From Lachnospiraceae bacterium (GTDB taxonomy: Bacteria > Bacillota_A > Clostridia > Lachnospirales > Lachnospiraceae): a stretch of DNA of 21,043 bases. How positions within the stretch are numbered: the first letter of the stretch is position 1; the number at the start of each line of letters is the position of its first letter. Positions 8,045 to 17,696 of the stretch are shown in pieces. The position numbers were made by a program, and so were the translations under genes. A model generated the notes under the pieces. That model searched no databases. It was not told the DNA's origin and was given only the letters and a program-made list of their open reading frames with translations. The DNA is taken from positions 1 through 21,043 of the forward strand of contig JAFRYJ010000251.1 of assembly GCA_017437705.1 (NCBI GenBank), read 5' to 3'.

Positions 8045-10688
8045 TTTCCAATTCCTTTTTTACGCTCTCCAGCATCTTTCTGTACTTTTCAAGCTTCTCT
8101 TTTTCTTCGTTTACCTTTGCCTCGGGCGCCTTTGCAACGAATCTCTCATTGGAGAGCATTCCCTCGGCCCTGGCGATCTCCTTAAGGAGCCTTGCTTCCT
8201 CGTTCTGAAGCCTTGCGCGCTCCTCCTCAAGATCCACAAGCTCGTTAAGGGGTATATAGAGCACGCCGTTCTCCAGTACCCTGGATACGCATCCTTCGGG
8301 AGCGCCGGATGTGCCCGTCGTTACGTTAAGCTCATTGGCCCTTGAAAGGCCGGTGAATATATTTGCAAAACCGCTGTAGATATCTGCAGAAGCATCATCC
8401 TTTGCGGCAATGGATACGCTTACCTTCTTCGAAAGCGGTACGTTCTTCTCCGCCCTGATGTCCCTTACAGCCTTTACGGCTTCCTTGATCTTCTCAACGG
8501 CTGCCTCATCCTCTGCGAATTCCCAGCCGGCGTCGTATTCGGGCCAGCTGGAGAGCATGATCGTCTCCTCTTCATCCTGGAGGTTCATGAAGATCTCCTC
8601 CGTAATGAAGGGCATGTAGGGATGAAGGAGCTTGAGAGCCGTGATGAGCACGTTCCTCAGCGTCCACAGGGCCGCTTCCTTGGTAGTGTCCTCGCTGTTG
8701 TAGAGACGGGGCTTTACCATCTCGATGTACCAGTCGCAGAATTCCTCCCAGATGAAGCTGTATATCTTGGATACCGCGATGCCCAGCTCGAACTTCTCCA
8801 TGTTTTCGGTAACATCACGGACAAGGGTATTGGCCTTGGAAAGGATCCACTTATCGGATGATGTGAGCCCGTCGTTCTTAAGCGCCTTAAGATCGTGGCC
8901 CTCCGCCGCATACTGGTCGAAGTTCATAAGGATGAACCTGGATGCGTTCCATACCTTGTTGGCAAAATTCCTGCTGGCAAGGATCTTCTCCTCGGAGAAT
9001 CTCATGTCGTTGCCGGGGGCGTTGCCCGTGACCAGAGTGAGCCTCAGCGCGTCGGCGCCGTACTGCTCTATTACCTCCAGGGGATCGATGCCGTTTCCGA
9101 GGGATTTGCTCATCTTTCTTCCGAGAGCATCCCTTACCAGGCCGTGGATGAGCACGGTATTGAAGGGACATTTGCCTGTATGCTCGATCCCCGAGAATAC
9201 CATCCTTATAACCCAGAAAAAGATGATGTCATAGCCCGTTACAAGCGTGTCCGTAGGATAGAAATACTCAAGCTCCGGCGTCTTCTCAGGCCATCCCAGC
9301 GTTGAGAAGGGCCATAATGCCGAAGAGAACCAGGTATCAAGGGAATCCTCGTCCTGTGTAAGGGCCGTGCTGCCGCATACAGGACATTTATCGGGCTTCT
9401 CGTCCTCTCCCGCAACGATGATCTCGCCGCAGTCCGCGCAGTAATATGCGGGGATCCTGTGGCCCCACCAGAGCTGCCTGGAGATGCACCAGTCCCTTAT
9501 ATTCTCCAGCCAGTGGAGATATGTCCTGCCGTATCTTTCGGGAACGAACTTAAGGTCTCCCGTCTTAAGGGCTTCGATGGCGGGCCTTGCCAGGTCCTCC
9601 ATGGCAACGAACCACTGCTTCTTGATAAGGGGCTCTATGGTCGTCTTGCACCTGTCATGGGTGCCTACGTTGTGAACATGCTTCTCTGCGCCGTTATACA
9701 GTCCCAGGTCCGCAAGGTCTTCTATTATGGCTTTTCTGGCATCATACCTGTCCATGCCGGCGTATCTGCCGCCGTTCTCGTTGATGGTGCCGTCGTCGTT
9801 CATTATATTGATCTCGGGCAGGCTGTGACGCTTTCCGAGCTCAAAATCGTTGGGGTCGTGGGCAGGCGTTACCTTAACGGCGCCGGTGCCGAATTCCGTG
9901 TCTACATACTCGTCCGCAACGACGGGGATCTCCCTGTTCATAAGGGGAAGGATGACCGTCTTTCCGATGAGGTCCTTATATCTTTCATCATTGGGATTTA
10001 CGGCAACGGCCGTATCGCCAAGCATTGTCTCGGGCCTCGATGTCGCTACCTCGATCTTTATATCGCTGTCCTTTACGGGGTAAAGAAGGTGCCACAGGAA
10101 GCTGTCCTGCTCCTGGTACTCAACCTCTGCATCTGATATGGTCGTGTGGCATAAAGGACACCAGTTGATTATCCTGCTGCCTCTGTAGATATAGCCCTTC
10201 CTGTAAAGGTCAAGGAATACCTTCTCAACGGCCTTCGAGCAGCCCTCGTCCATGGTGAACCTGGTCCTGTCCCAGTCACAGGAGGACCCAAGCTTCTTCA
10301 GCTGGCTGATGATTCGTCCGCCGTATTCATCCTTCCACTGCCATGCGCGCACAAGGAACTTCTCGCGGCCCAGCTCCTCCTTGGAGGTGCCTTCCGCCAG
10401 GAGGGCTTCCGTTATCTTTACCTCGGTGGCGATGCTGGCATGATCCGTGCCGGGCTGCCACAGTGCCTCGTAACCCTGCATCCTCTTGAACCTTATGAGG
10501 ATGTCCTGGAGCGTATTGTCCAGGGCGTGGCCCATATGAAGATGGCCCGTGATGTTGGGCGGGGGAATAACTATCGTATAAGGCTTTTTGTCCGGGTTTA
10601 CCTCTGCGTGGAAATAACCCCTTTCCATCCATTTTTTATAATTTCTGTCCTCGATCTTCGCGGGATCGTAATTCTTCTCAAGCTCCAT
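8034..10688 (-). CDS. valS: Valyl-tRNA synthetase
   Basis: Class I aminoacyl-tRNA synthetase that charges tRNA-Val and edits mischarged threonine. Start chosen at 10688 (MELEKNYDP, 884 aa): AGGAG lies 10 nt upstream, and the family normally begins near this point. The longer in-frame start at 10742 would overlap ftsY by 47 bp and adds an unconserved [10 protein letters not shown] leader. Motifs: [14 protein letters not shown] with HMGH at 51-54, a CP1 editing insert roughly 180-370, the [19 protein letters not shown] block, a CxxC...CxxC zinc site just after it, KMSKS at 525-529, an anticodon-binding helical domain, and the C-terminal coiled coil ([20 protein letters not shown]). ftsY ends 7 nt upstream, leaving no room for a T-box leader. 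All catalytic motifs are intact. Confidence 0.97.
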   Translation of the reverse strand: MELEKNYDPAKIEDRNYKKWMERGYFHAEVNPDKKPYTIVIPPPNITGHLHMGHALDNTLQDILIRFKRMQGYEALWQPGTDHASIATEVKITEALLAEGTSKEELGREKFLVRAWQWKDEYGGRIISQLKKLGSSCDWDRTRFTMDEGCSKAVEKVFLDLYRKGYIYRGSRIINWCPLCHTTISDAEVEYQEQDSFLWHLLYPVKDSDIKIEVATSRPETMLGDTAVAVNPNDERYKDLIGKTVILPLMNREIPVVADEYVDTEFGTGAVKVTPAHDPNDFELGKRHSLPEINIMNDDGTINENGGRYAGMDRYDARKAIIEDLADLGLYNGAEKHVHNVGTHDRCKTTIEPLIKKQWFVAMEDLARPAIEALKTGDLKFVPERYGRTYLHWLENIRDWCISRQLWWGHRIPAYYCADCGEIIVAGEDEKPDKCPVCGSTALTQDEDSLDTWFSSALWPFSTLGWPEKTPELEYFYPTDTLVTGYDIIFFWVIRMVFSGIEHTGKCPFNTVLIHGLVRDALGRKMSKSLGNGIDPLEVIEQYGADALRLTLVTGNAPGNDMRFSEEKILASRNFANKVWNASRFILMNFDQYAAEGHDLKALKNDGLTSSDKWILSKANTLVRDVTENMEKFELGIAVSKIYSFIWEEFCDWYIEMVKPRLYNSEDTTKEAALWTLRNVLITALKLLHPYMPFITEEIFMNLQDEEETIMLSSWPEYDAGWEFAEDEAAVEKIKEAVKAVRDIRAEKNVPLSKKVSVSIAAKDDASADIYSGFANIFTGLSRANELNVTTGTSGAPEGCVSRVLENGVLYIPLNELVDLEEERARLQNEEARLLKEIARAEGMLSNERFVAKAPEAKVNEEKEKLEKYRKMLESVKKELENVQ

Positions 10689-10695
10689 AATATAT

Positions 10696-11631
10696 TTACT
10701 CCTGTTCGGTATCTTCTTCTTTTGCAAACAACGCTTCCACAAATTCCGCCGGGTCGAACTTCTGCAGATCAGATACGGATTCGCCCACGCCGATGAACTT
10801 CACCGGTACGTTGAGCTCCGCCTGTATCGCCACTGCTATGCCGCCCTTTGCGGTGCCGTCCAGCTTTGTGAGGATGGTGCCGTCTATATCCGCAGCGTCC
10901 CTGAATTCCCTGGCCTGTACCAGCGCGTTCTGGCCGGTGGTGGCATCAAGCACGATGAGGGACTCCTTGTATGCATCCTCCCACTCGCGCCCGATGACCC
11001 TGTTGATCTTCGCCAGCTCGTTCATCAGGTTCTTCTTGTTCTGCAGACGGCCTGCCGTATCCACAATGAGCATATCGGCCTTTCTCGCCTTTGATGCCTC
11101 GATGGCATCGTAGACGACGGCAGCCGGGTCTGCCCCCTCTCCCGCAGCTATGATGTCGGCTCCGGACCTTTTCGCCCATTCCTTAAGCTGCTCGGTGGCC
11201 GCAGCCCTGAAGGTATCGGCCGCCGCTATGACGACCTTTTTGCCTGCATTTCTGTAATATGAAGCCAGCTTGCCGACGGTGGTGGTCTTGCCCACGCCGT
11301 TTACCCCGATGATAAGCAGCACGGCCGGTCCCTTCTCAAATTCGTAGTCCGCCTCGCAGGTATTCATTTTCTGCGTAAGCGAATCGATGAGCACCTGCCT
11401 GCATTCATCGGGCTGCTTTATCTTATTCTCCCGAACATACTCCTTCAGCTCCTCTATGGTCTCCTCCGTGGTTCGTACGCCCATGTCGGACATTATGAGC
11501 ACATCATAGAGCTCCTCGTAAAAATCGTCGTCTATATTCGTAAAGCCGTTGAAGATATAGGAGATGTTTTTTCTCGTCTTTTTAAGGCCGAAGATCAGCC
11601 TTCTGAAAAAACCCTTTTTCTCTTCCGCCAT
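10696..11631 (-). CDS. ftsY: Signal recognition particle receptor FtsY
   Basis: SRP-family GTPase that docks ribosome/SRP complexes at the membrane for co-translational insertion. At 311 aa it is the short Gram-positive type with only a brief basic N terminus ([18 protein letters not shown]), not the long acidic A domain of E. coli. The N domain is about 1-95. The G domain has G1 [10 protein letters not shown] at 109-118, the SRP-type DTFRAAA at 139-145, G3 DTAGR at 191-195 and G4 TKLD at 255-258, followed by GTAKGG. Its ATG lies 12 nt after the stop of the DUF308 gene with GAGG in between, so it is co-transcribed with smc and the DUF308 gene. smc and ftsY are neighbours in many Firmicutes; here the DUF308 gene separates them. 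All motifs are intact. Confidence 0.97.
   Translation of the reverse strand: MAEEKKGFFRRLIFGLKKTRKNISYIFNGFTNIDDDFYEELYDVLIMSDMGVRTTEETIEELKEYVRENKIKQPDECRQVLIDSLTQKMNTCEADYEFEKGPAVLLIIGVNGVGKTTTVGKLASYYRNAGKKVVIAAADTFRAAATEQLKEWAKRSGADIIAAGEGADPAAVVYDAIEASKARKADMLIVDTAGRLQNKKNLMNELAKINRVIGREWEDAYKESLIVLDATTGQNALVQAREFRDAADIDGTILTKLDGTAKGGIAVAIQAELNVPVKFIGVGESVSDLQKFDPAEFVEALFAKEEDTEQE
10699..10703 (-). promoter_or_regulatory. RBS deciding the valS start
   Basis: AGGAG on the minus strand, within the last ftsY codons, is 10 nt before the ATG at 10688 and supports that start over the upstream in-frame ATG at 10742, which lies inside ftsY. Confidence 0.75.
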
Positions 11632-11643
11632 TTATTATGATCC

Positions 11644-12273
11644 TCATTCGTCGAATGCATCAGCATCCGGATCCTTTTTCTTTATAAGTTTCCTCTCCTT
11701 GTCCTCTATAACAAGAACTTCCTCCGATTCGTTCCTGACCCTGCCGGGATCCTTTGCCATAAGGGCCACGATGAGGTAGACGGCACCCTCGACGATAAGT
11801 GAGAGGCCTATGATCCTCATGAACAGCGTTGCCGAGCTGAAAGGATTGAAGTAAACAAGGAAGCCCAGTCCCGCAACGACCAGCGCCATTATTATGGTGA
11901 TCCCCCAGTGTGAATAACCCTCTCTCCGGAGCTCTACGCCGTCCTGAAGCTTGTCGGCGCCGCCGAAGATCAGGAAGATGGCAAGGATGGAAGGTATGAA
12001 GGCCGATATCCTTTCGGGGAACACAAAGATAAGTATCGCCAGCGCCACGAAGAATGTACCGACTGCCAGATCCCTGTTTCCGACCTCCCTGACTCTCGTT
12101 CTTATGAACATGAATACCTTGACTATGCCCAGCACCAAAAGCACTACGGCGAGGATGTCGCACATAACTATCGCCGAGAGCTCGGGATTGACGACGAGCA
12201 CCACGCCCAGTGCAATGAACAGGATAGCCATTACAAACGAATTTGCCATTACCTTTTTAAAATTCTCTGACAT
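11644..12273 (-). CDS. DUF308 (HdeD-like) six-helix membrane protein
   Basis: A 209-aa integral membrane protein with six predicted helices at about 11-29, 34-57, 68-86, 90-106, 124-142 and 150-171. They are arranged as three two-helix units, each with a short loop containing a proline (VNPEL, VFPERI, FNPFSS). That triple layout is typical of the DUF308/HdeD family, whose E. coli member is linked to acid resistance; the biochemical function of the family is not known. The last 35 residues form a charged cytoplasmic tail (KERKLIKKKDPDADAFDE). AAAGGAG precedes the ATG, and smc ends 15 nt upstream. It lies between smc and ftsY, which are usually adjacent, and so may be co-regulated with SRP-dependent membrane insertion (inference). 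Confidence 0.85.
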   Translation of the reverse strand: MSENFKKVMANSFVMAILFIALGVVLVVNPELSAIVMCDILAVVLLVLGIVKVFMFIRTRVREVGNRDLAVGTFFVALAILIFVFPERISAFIPSILAIFLIFGGADKLQDGVELRREGYSHWGITIIMALVVAGLGFLVYFNPFSSATLFMRIIGLSLIVEGAVYLIVALMAKDPGRVRNESEEVLVIEDKERKLIKKKDPDADAFDE

Positions 12274-12288
12274 TTCGTGTCTCCTTTC

Positions 12289-15200
12289 CTACTCCAGGCC
12301 TGCATCTATCAGGCTCACGCTTACCATTGCAGACACGCCCTTTTCCTGCATGGTGATGCCGTATAGGGTATCCGCCGCATTCATGGACGCCTTCCTGTGG
12401 GTGATGACTATGAACTGCGTATCCTTTGAAAGGCTGCGCACATAGTTCGCATATCTTTCGACGTTTTCATCATCCAGGGCGGATTCTATCTCGTCGTGAA
12501 GGCAGAAGGGCGAAGGGTTGAGCCTCTGTATCGCAAACAGAAGGGCTATGGCCGTAAGCGCCTTCTCGCCGCCGGACATCTGCATGAGGTTCTGCAGCTT
12601 CTTGCCGGGAGGCGACGCCTCCACCAGTATTCCCGTGTTCAGAAGGTCTTCGCTGTCCACAAGCTCCAGGTTGGCGTGGCCGCCGCTGAAGAGCTCGCTG
12701 AATACCTTGTCGAATTCCTCCCTTATCTCCCTGAACTTCACGGAAAAACGCTCCGCCATGGCCTTATTCAGGGTACCGATTATATCGTTCAGCTTCTTTT
12801 CCGACTCCAGAAGATCGATCTGCTGCGTATGGAGCACCTCGTAGCGCTCGCTGACCTCCTTATACTGTTCGATGGCGTTTACGTTAACGTCGCCCAGGGC
12901 CCTGATGTCCGCCTTGATGGCGTTCGTGTTCCTCTTCAGGGTCTGGTTGCTCATTGAAAGAAGCTGCTCGTCTCCCTCCTCAAGAGCCTTCGTATAAGTG
13001 AGCTCGTACTCATCCCAGATATAAGCCGTCAGCTCCTCTATCTGTTCTGAGAATCTTTCCTTCTGGGAGTTAAGCCTGTAGAGCTCCTTATCCAGCTCAG
13101 CGATAATGCTTCCTGCCTCGTCCCTCCTGTTGAAAAACTCGCGGTGGTCCGCCGTTATCATTTCCTTTTCCGCGGATGCTGTCTTAAGTTCTTCCCTTAA
13201 TGCATCCTCGTCGGCGCCCAGCTTTTCAAGCTCATCATGCCGATCCTTAAGTTCCTGCTCCCTGCGGGCCTTCTCTTCCTCATAGGCTTCCCGGCTCTTC
13301 TCGATGGCTGCTATGTTGTCCTTATCTGTGGAGATCTCATCGCTGATACGGCTGATGTTCTCGCCGGAGAACCTTATCCTCTGCTCCAGCTCCGTGATCT
13401 TCCCGGCCAGCTCCGTATCCGACTCCATGATGCTCTGGTGCTTTTCCCTGGCATCATGGGCCTTTTCCGTGATCTCCGTAAGCTCCTTGTCTATATCCGT
13501 CCTGATGCTCAGGATACTCTGAAGCTTCTTCTCCACATCCTCGGTCTCTTTAAGGATCTCCTGCCTTCTCTCTTCGAGACCGGAGTCTTCTTTTTTCAGC
13601 TCCTCGTATACGCCGTATTTTTCTTCCTTGCGGACTCGTATGCGGTCCAGCTCCATCAGCGCGGTATTCTCTTCGATGCGGAGCCCGCCGGTCTCCTTCT
13701 GGAGCTCCTCCAGCGAAAGCCTGATGTCCCTGTCCTTTTCCGCCAGCTCCAGGGAACTTTCCCTTATCTTCCGATAAGCAGCCAGAGCTTCATCGGATCT
13801 CTTTTTCAGAGCCTCCAGCTCTCTTCCCCTGCCGAGGAAGCCGGCATTGTTTTTGTACCGTCCGCCGGAGATGGAGCCACCCCTGGCAAAGGATTCGCCG
13901 TCCAGGGTGACTATCCTTATATCAAAGTTATGTTTCCTCTCTATGGCGAGAGCATGCTCCATATCGTCGCATACAACGACGCCGCCCAGGAGGTATTCCT
14001 TCAGTGTTTCGTATTTATCGCTGCATTTCACCAGGTCCGCTGCCCTGCCGAGGACGCCCTTCTCTTTGAGCACGGGATCCGACTTCTTCATGGGGTTCGG
14101 TCTGATGGATGTAAGGGGCAGGAATGTGGCCCTGCCGTATTTGTTGAATTTAAGGAATTCTATAAGCACCTTGGCCGTGGATTCGTTGTCCGTTACGATA
14201 TTCTGGAGCCTTGAGCCCAGCGCCGTTTCCACGGCTGTCTCGTATTCCTTATCCACCTTGATGAGATCGGCCACCACTCCCTCGATACCGCGGTCGGAGC
14301 CTCTCTCCTCCATGATGTGCTTAATGCTGATCCCATATCCCTCGTAATTCTCGGATATGTTCTTAAGGGCGTTGTATCTGGACAGTATATCGCGGTGATC
14401 CGATTCGGCCTTCTCCGCCTTTACCCTGAGCTGCTCGCTCTTTTCGAATACATCATCCTTTTCCGCGGTAAGTTTTTTCTCCTTTTCGGCGCATTTCCCC
14501 AGCTTCTTCCGTACGTCCGAAAGCCTGTTCTCGCAGTCCCTGATCTCGTCCGTATCCAGATCGCCGCTCTCCTTCATGCTGACGAACTGGGCGGCTATCT
14601 GGGATCTCCTCAGATCTATCTGCTCTATGAGCGTATTGTTTCTGCCGATAAGCTCCTTTATATCCGCCTCTTCGGAAAAGCTGTCCTTAAGCCCGGTATT
14701 CTTTATGTCGGACTCGTGCTCCAGGCTGTCGATGCCCTCCGTCATCTCGGCCTTTTCCGATTCCAGCCTCTGCCTCTTCTCGTAGAGCTCCTGAAGCAGC
14801 ATCTCCGCGGCTTCCGTGTCGGACTGAAGGGATGCGATCATGTCCTCCCTGGCCCTTATCTGCTCCCTGAGGGCATCCATACGCTCCGTGGACTCCCTGG
14901 AATTCTCCTCTCCGGTCCTTATCTGCTCGTTTAAAAGCCTGATGGAGCCCTCTGTCTTTTCCTTCTCGAGAAGCACTCCGTTTATTCTTTCCCTCAGCCT
15001 GTCGGCTCCGGCGTCCATCTCGGCGATCTTCAGCTCGAGCTCCTCGTATTCCTTCTTGATGTTCTCGTAGAGCTCCCTGTTCTCCTTAAGATCCGCCTCG
15101 GCTATGCCGCGGTTCTTTTCGATGGTCTCCAGCTGCTTATGGATCCTGTCGTACTCAGACAGGAACATGTTTACATCATACTTTTTAAGGGTACTCTTAA

Positions 15201-15852
15201 GCTTGAGGTACTCCCTGGCCTTTTCCGACTGCGCCTTAAGGGGACCCACCTGTTTTTCCAGCTCCCTGATGATGTCCGACACGCGCTCCAGGTTCTGCTT
15301 TTCCGTCTCCAGGTTCTTGAGGGCAATGGCCTTACGCTTTTTATATTTCACGATGCCGGCCGCCTCGTCCAGAAGGTCTCTTCTCTCCTCCGGCTTCTCG
15401 GAAAGCACCTTTTCCACCCTGCCCTGGCTGATGATGGAATAGCCTTCCTTGCCTATTCCCGTATCAAAGAACAGCTCCTGGATATCCCTGAGCCTGCAGG
15501 CGGAATCGTTTATCAGATATTCGCTCTCTCCCGACCGGTATACCCTTCTGGCCACCGTCACTTCGTCGTAATCGATGTCCAGCCGGTGATCGGAATTGTC
15601 GAATGTAATGGCAACATAAGCAAATCCCAAGGGTCTTCTGGCTTCGGTGCCCGCAAAAATAACATCCTCCATCCTGGTGCTTCGAAGCTGCTTTGCGCTC
15701 TGCTCCCCAAGCACCCATCTGAGGGCGTCCGAAATATTGCTCTTACCGCTGCCGTTGGGCCCGACGATGGCGGTGATGCCCCTGTCGAACCTGAATACCA
15801 TTTTATTGGCGAATGATTTGAATCCCTGGATCTCTATCTGCTTTAAATACAT
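12289..15852 (-). CDS. smc: Chromosome segregation protein SMC
   Basis: Condensin ATPase of 1187 aa that compacts and separates chromosomes with ScpA and ScpB (neither is in the window). The N-terminal head has Walker A GPNGSGKS at 31-38. Two long coiled-coil arms flank a hinge at about 504-667 (GYGISIKHIM to DGESFARGGSISGG). The C-terminal head has the ABC signature SGGEK at 1093-1097 and Walker B CLHDEIESALDD with Asp1120 and Glu1121. His1119 sits where homologues usually carry a hydrophobic residue (LLDE or VLDE). The Q-loop region reads GYSIISQGRVEKVL and is followed by EKPEERRDLLDEAAGI, as in the family. The ATG overlaps the rnc stop by one base (TAATG), with AAAGGA about 11 nt upstream inside rnc. 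Length and order are normal. Confidence 0.97.
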   Translation of the reverse strand: MYLKQIEIQGFKSFANKMVFRFDRGITAIVGPNGSGKSNISDALRWVLGEQSAKQLRSTRMEDVIFAGTEARRPLGFAYVAITFDNSDHRLDIDYDEVTVARRVYRSGESEYLINDSACRLRDIQELFFDTGIGKEGYSIISQGRVEKVLSEKPEERRDLLDEAAGIVKYKKRKAIALKNLETEKQNLERVSDIIRELEKQVGPLKAQSEKAREYLKLKSTLKKYDVNMFLSEYDRIHKQLETIEKNRGIAEADLKENRELYENIKKEYEELELKIAEMDAGADRLRERINGVLLEKEKTEGSIRLLNEQIRTGEENSRESTERMDALREQIRAREDMIASLQSDTEAAEMLLQELYEKRQRLESEKAEMTEGIDSLEHESDIKNTGLKDSFSEEADIKELIGRNNTLIEQIDLRRSQIAAQFVSMKESGDLDTDEIRDCENRLSDVRKKLGKCAEKEKKLTAEKDDVFEKSEQLRVKAEKAESDHRDILSRYNALKNISENYEGYGISIKHIMEERGSDRGIEGVVADLIKVDKEYETAVETALGSRLQNIVTDNESTAKVLIEFLKFNKYGRATFLPLTSIRPNPMKKSDPVLKEKGVLGRAADLVKCSDKYETLKEYLLGGVVVCDDMEHALAIERKHNFDIRIVTLDGESFARGGSISGGRYKNNAGFLGRGRELEALKKRSDEALAAYRKIRESSLELAEKDRDIRLSLEELQKETGGLRIEENTALMELDRIRVRKEEKYGVYEELKKEDSGLEERRQEILKETEDVEKKLQSILSIRTDIDKELTEITEKAHDAREKHQSIMESDTELAGKITELEQRIRFSGENISRISDEISTDKDNIAAIEKSREAYEEEKARREQELKDRHDELEKLGADEDALREELKTASAEKEMITADHREFFNRRDEAGSIIAELDKELYRLNSQKERFSEQIEELTAYIWDEYELTYTKALEEGDEQLLSMSNQTLKRNTNAIKADIRALGDVNVNAIEQYKEVSERYEVLHTQQIDLLESEKKLNDIIGTLNKAMAERFSVKFREIREEFDKVFSELFSGGHANLELVDSEDLLNTGILVEASPPGKKLQNLMQMSGGEKALTAIALLFAIQRLNPSPFCLHDEIESALDDENVERYANYVRSLSKDTQFIVITHRKASMNAADTLYGITMQEKGVSAMVSVSLIDAGLE

Positions 15853-16559
15853 TAACGTCCGGTTCCTTTAAAGTATTCTTCGGCCTCCTTCATGGAGAGC
15901 CTTGCAGCCTCCTGTCCGGCTGCCTGCTTTGTACGTCCTTCCCCGCTGGAAAAGACCCTGTCCCCGACACTGAGCTGCACCACGAACGTCCTGTCGTGAT
16001 CCGGGCCTCTGGTATCAGTGACCGTATATTCTATCCTGTCCCTGGTGTATTTCTGCACCAGCTCCTGGAACTCCGTTTTCCTGTCCTTTATCCTGATCTC
16101 GTCCGGCACATCCCTCAGCACCGTCCTGTTGATGAAATCCTCCGCCGCCATACTGCCGCCGTCCAGGTATATGGCCCCGATAAGGGCCTCGAAGGCGTCC
16201 GAGATGATGGCATCATTGCCTTCTCCCGCAAGGGATGAAAGGCTCTTTCCCAGTCTTAAATGCCTGTTGAGCTTAATATCCCTGGCGAATCCGGCCAGAG
16301 CCCTTTCACAGACAAGCGCCGCCCTTTTCCTGCTGAGGGTGCCTTCCATATCATCCGGGTAACGCCTGTAAAGATATATGCTGGCTGCCGTTTCCAGAAC
16401 GGCGTCCCCCAGGAACTCCAGCCTTTCGTTGCAGCCTGTCCTTCCCGTTCCGGCATCGTTGGCGTAGGAGCTGTGGGTAAGCGCCTTTATCAGGATATCC
16501 CTGTCTCTGAAGCTGTATCCTATGGACTTTTCCAGTTCGTTTAAATCGGGATATTCCAT
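15852..16559 (-). CDS. rnc: Ribonuclease III
   Basis: Double-strand-specific endoribonuclease that matures rRNA and cleaves structured mRNAs; 235 aa, the normal length. The signature NERLEFLGDAVL is at 44-55 with the metal-binding residues Glu45, Glu48 and Asp52, matched by Asp121 and Glu124 in SDAFEALIGAIYLDGG. These correspond to E. coli Glu38, Glu41, Asp45, Asp114 and Glu117. A dsRNA-binding domain fills about 160-228 (KTEFQELVQKYT, GRTKQAAGQEAA). AGGAG is 6 nt before the ATG. rnc is followed by smc through a TAATG overlap, and is preceded by a 108-bp spacer with a hairpin after plsX. The gene is complete with all active-site residues. Confidence 0.97.
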   Translation of the reverse strand: MEYPDLNELEKSIGYSFRDRDILIKALTHSSYANDAGTGRTGCNERLEFLGDAVLETAASIYLYRRYPDDMEGTLSRKRAALVCERALAGFARDIKLNRHLRLGKSLSSLAGEGNDAIISDAFEALIGAIYLDGGSMAAEDFINRTVLRDVPDEIRIKDRKTEFQELVQKYTRDRIEYTVTDTRGPDHDRTFVVQLSVGDRVFSSGEGRTKQAAGQEAARLSMKEAEEYFKGTGR

Positions 16560-16616
16560 AATGATCTCCTGTTTTCAAAGCCCTCTTTATCCTTAAAATG
16601 CAGGCTTCGTAAAGTG

Positions 16617-16648
16617 CCGAAAGCCGGCATCTGCCGGCTTTTGATCGG
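16617..16648 (-). promoter_or_regulatory. Hairpin in the plsX-rnc spacer
   Basis: The spacer holds a perfect 9-bp inverted repeat, aagccggca (16621-16629) and tgccggctt (16632-16640). It is extended on the minus-strand RNA by CCGA/UCGG pairing (16645-16648 with 16617-16620) across a 4-nt bulge, so about 13 bp in all. The stem is GC-rich but no U-run follows on the minus strand (CACUUUACG), so it is not a typical intrinsic terminator. It could be a weak attenuator or an mRNA-processing or stability element ahead of rnc; I cannot decide from sequence alone. A poor promoter-like pair (TTTACG, then GATAAA 16 nt on) lies between the stem and the rnc RBS and is not called. Confidence 0.6.
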
Positions 16649-16667
16649 TATTGAACTGCCGGTCCCG

Positions 16668-17696
16668 TCAGGCCTTTTTGTCTTCCTCACGTATAGCTCC
16701 GAACTTCTCCTCCGTCTTCCCTCTGATGTCCTTCTTCACGAAATCGTAGCACTGTCCCAGTGCTATCGAGAAAGCGTTGGCGTTGGAATTTCCGTGGGCC
16801 TTTACCACAAGCCCGTTAAGTCCCAGCATGGGTGCTCCGCCGTAATCCGATGATTTAAAGCCCTTAAGGGCTTCCTTCAGCGGCTTCTTTATAAGCGCCC
16901 CTCCGATCTTGCTCAGTGTGCCCGAATAGATGGCACCCTTGATAATGCTCAAAAACGCATCGGCGACTCCCTCGTACATCTTCATGATGACGTTGCCCAC
17001 AAAGGCATCGCACACAATGATGTCGGCAGCGCCGGCAGGTATATCCCTGGCTTCTATATTTCCGCCGAAGTTGATGTCGGGGCATTCCTTCAAAAGGGCG
17101 TAGGCCTCCTTTGTCATCTGGTTTCCCTTTTCCTCTTCAGCTCCCACGTTGACTATTTTGACGACGGGATCCTTTTTATCCATATACTCCGAAAAATAAA
17201 CGGATCCCATCTTCGCGAACTGGACGATATCCTCGGGCTTGCAGTCCACGTTGGCCCCGCAGTCAACCAGAAGGGCCATGCCTTTGAGCGTGGGGATAAG
17301 AGGTGCAAGGGGGCTCCTCCTTACGCCTTTGATCCTGCCTGCGATGCCCATGCCGCCGGTCAGAAGGGCGCCCGTGCTCCCCGACGAGAGCACAGCGTCG
17401 GCCTCGCCGCTTTTGAGCATCTTAAGAGCCTTCACCATGGAAGAGTCTTTTTTCTTCATGATGGCCTCCACCGGAGGATCGTCGTTTGTTATGACATCAT
17501 CGGCATTCACGACGGAAAGCCTTTCTTTGTCATATTCTTTGCCCTCCAGGGCCTTCATGATCTCCTCCTCCCTGCCGGTGAGGATGATCGTCATGTCGTC
17601 ATATTTCGAAAGTGCCAGGAGCGCGCCTTCCACCGCTGCCGCGGGGCCCAGGTCGCCGCCCATGGCGTCGAATGCTATTCTTACGTTATTTCCCAT
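16668..17696 (-). CDS. plsX: Phosphate acyltransferase PlsX
   Basis: Peripheral membrane enzyme converting acyl-ACP and phosphate to acyl-phosphate, the acyl donor for PlsY in phosphatidic acid synthesis. It has 342 aa, a normal length. Motifs: the N-terminal RIAFDAMGGD ending at 15, followed by LGPAAAVEGALLAL where most homologues read NAP; SSGSTGALL at 104-112; and the VDCGANVDCKPED segment starting at about 144. The usual C-terminal NGLVVKAHGNS is also present. AGAGG lies ahead of the ATG, and the FHA gene ends 36 nt upstream. plsX is frequently followed by acpP and then rnc and smc in Firmicutes; here acpP is missing and rnc follows after 108 bp. Confidence 0.97.
   Translation of the reverse strand: MGNNVRIAFDAMGGDLGPAAAVEGALLALSKYDDMTIILTGREEEIMKALEGKEYDKERLSVVNADDVITNDDPPVEAIMKKKDSSMVKALKMLKSGEADAVLSSGSTGALLTGGMGIAGRIKGVRRSPLAPLIPTLKGMALLVDCGANVDCKPEDIVQFAKMGSVYFSEYMDKKDPVVKIVNVGAEEEKGNQMTKEAYALLKECPDINFGGNIEARDIPAGAADIIVCDAFVGNVIMKMYEGVADAFLSIIKGAIYSGTLSKIGGALIKKPLKEALKGFKSSDYGGAPMLGLNGLVVKAHGNSNANAFSIALGQCYDFVKKDIRGKTEEKFGAIREEDKKA

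Noticed and set aside
9459..10136. A 225-codon plus-strand frame within valS
   Set aside because: It is antisense to the ValRS editing domain and has no independent support.
10689..10742. Upstream in-frame valS start
   Set aside because: It lies inside ftsY and adds [10 protein letters not shown], unlike ValRS N termini; the AGGAG spacing favours 10688.
13237..14214. A 325-codon open frame on the plus strand inside smc
   Set aside because: It is antisense to the SMC hinge and coiled-coil arm. Its Leu/Phe-rich product is what complementary Glu/Lys codons give; no RBS or family motif is seen.
15139..15816. A 225-codon plus-strand frame in smc
   Set aside because: It is antisense to the SMC head and early coiled coil, including Walker A, and is explained by that gene.
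16611..16652. The plsX-rnc hairpin as a standard Rho-independent terminator
   Set aside because: No U-run follows the stem on the minus strand; on the plus strand only TTTT follows, and no plus-strand gene ends there.
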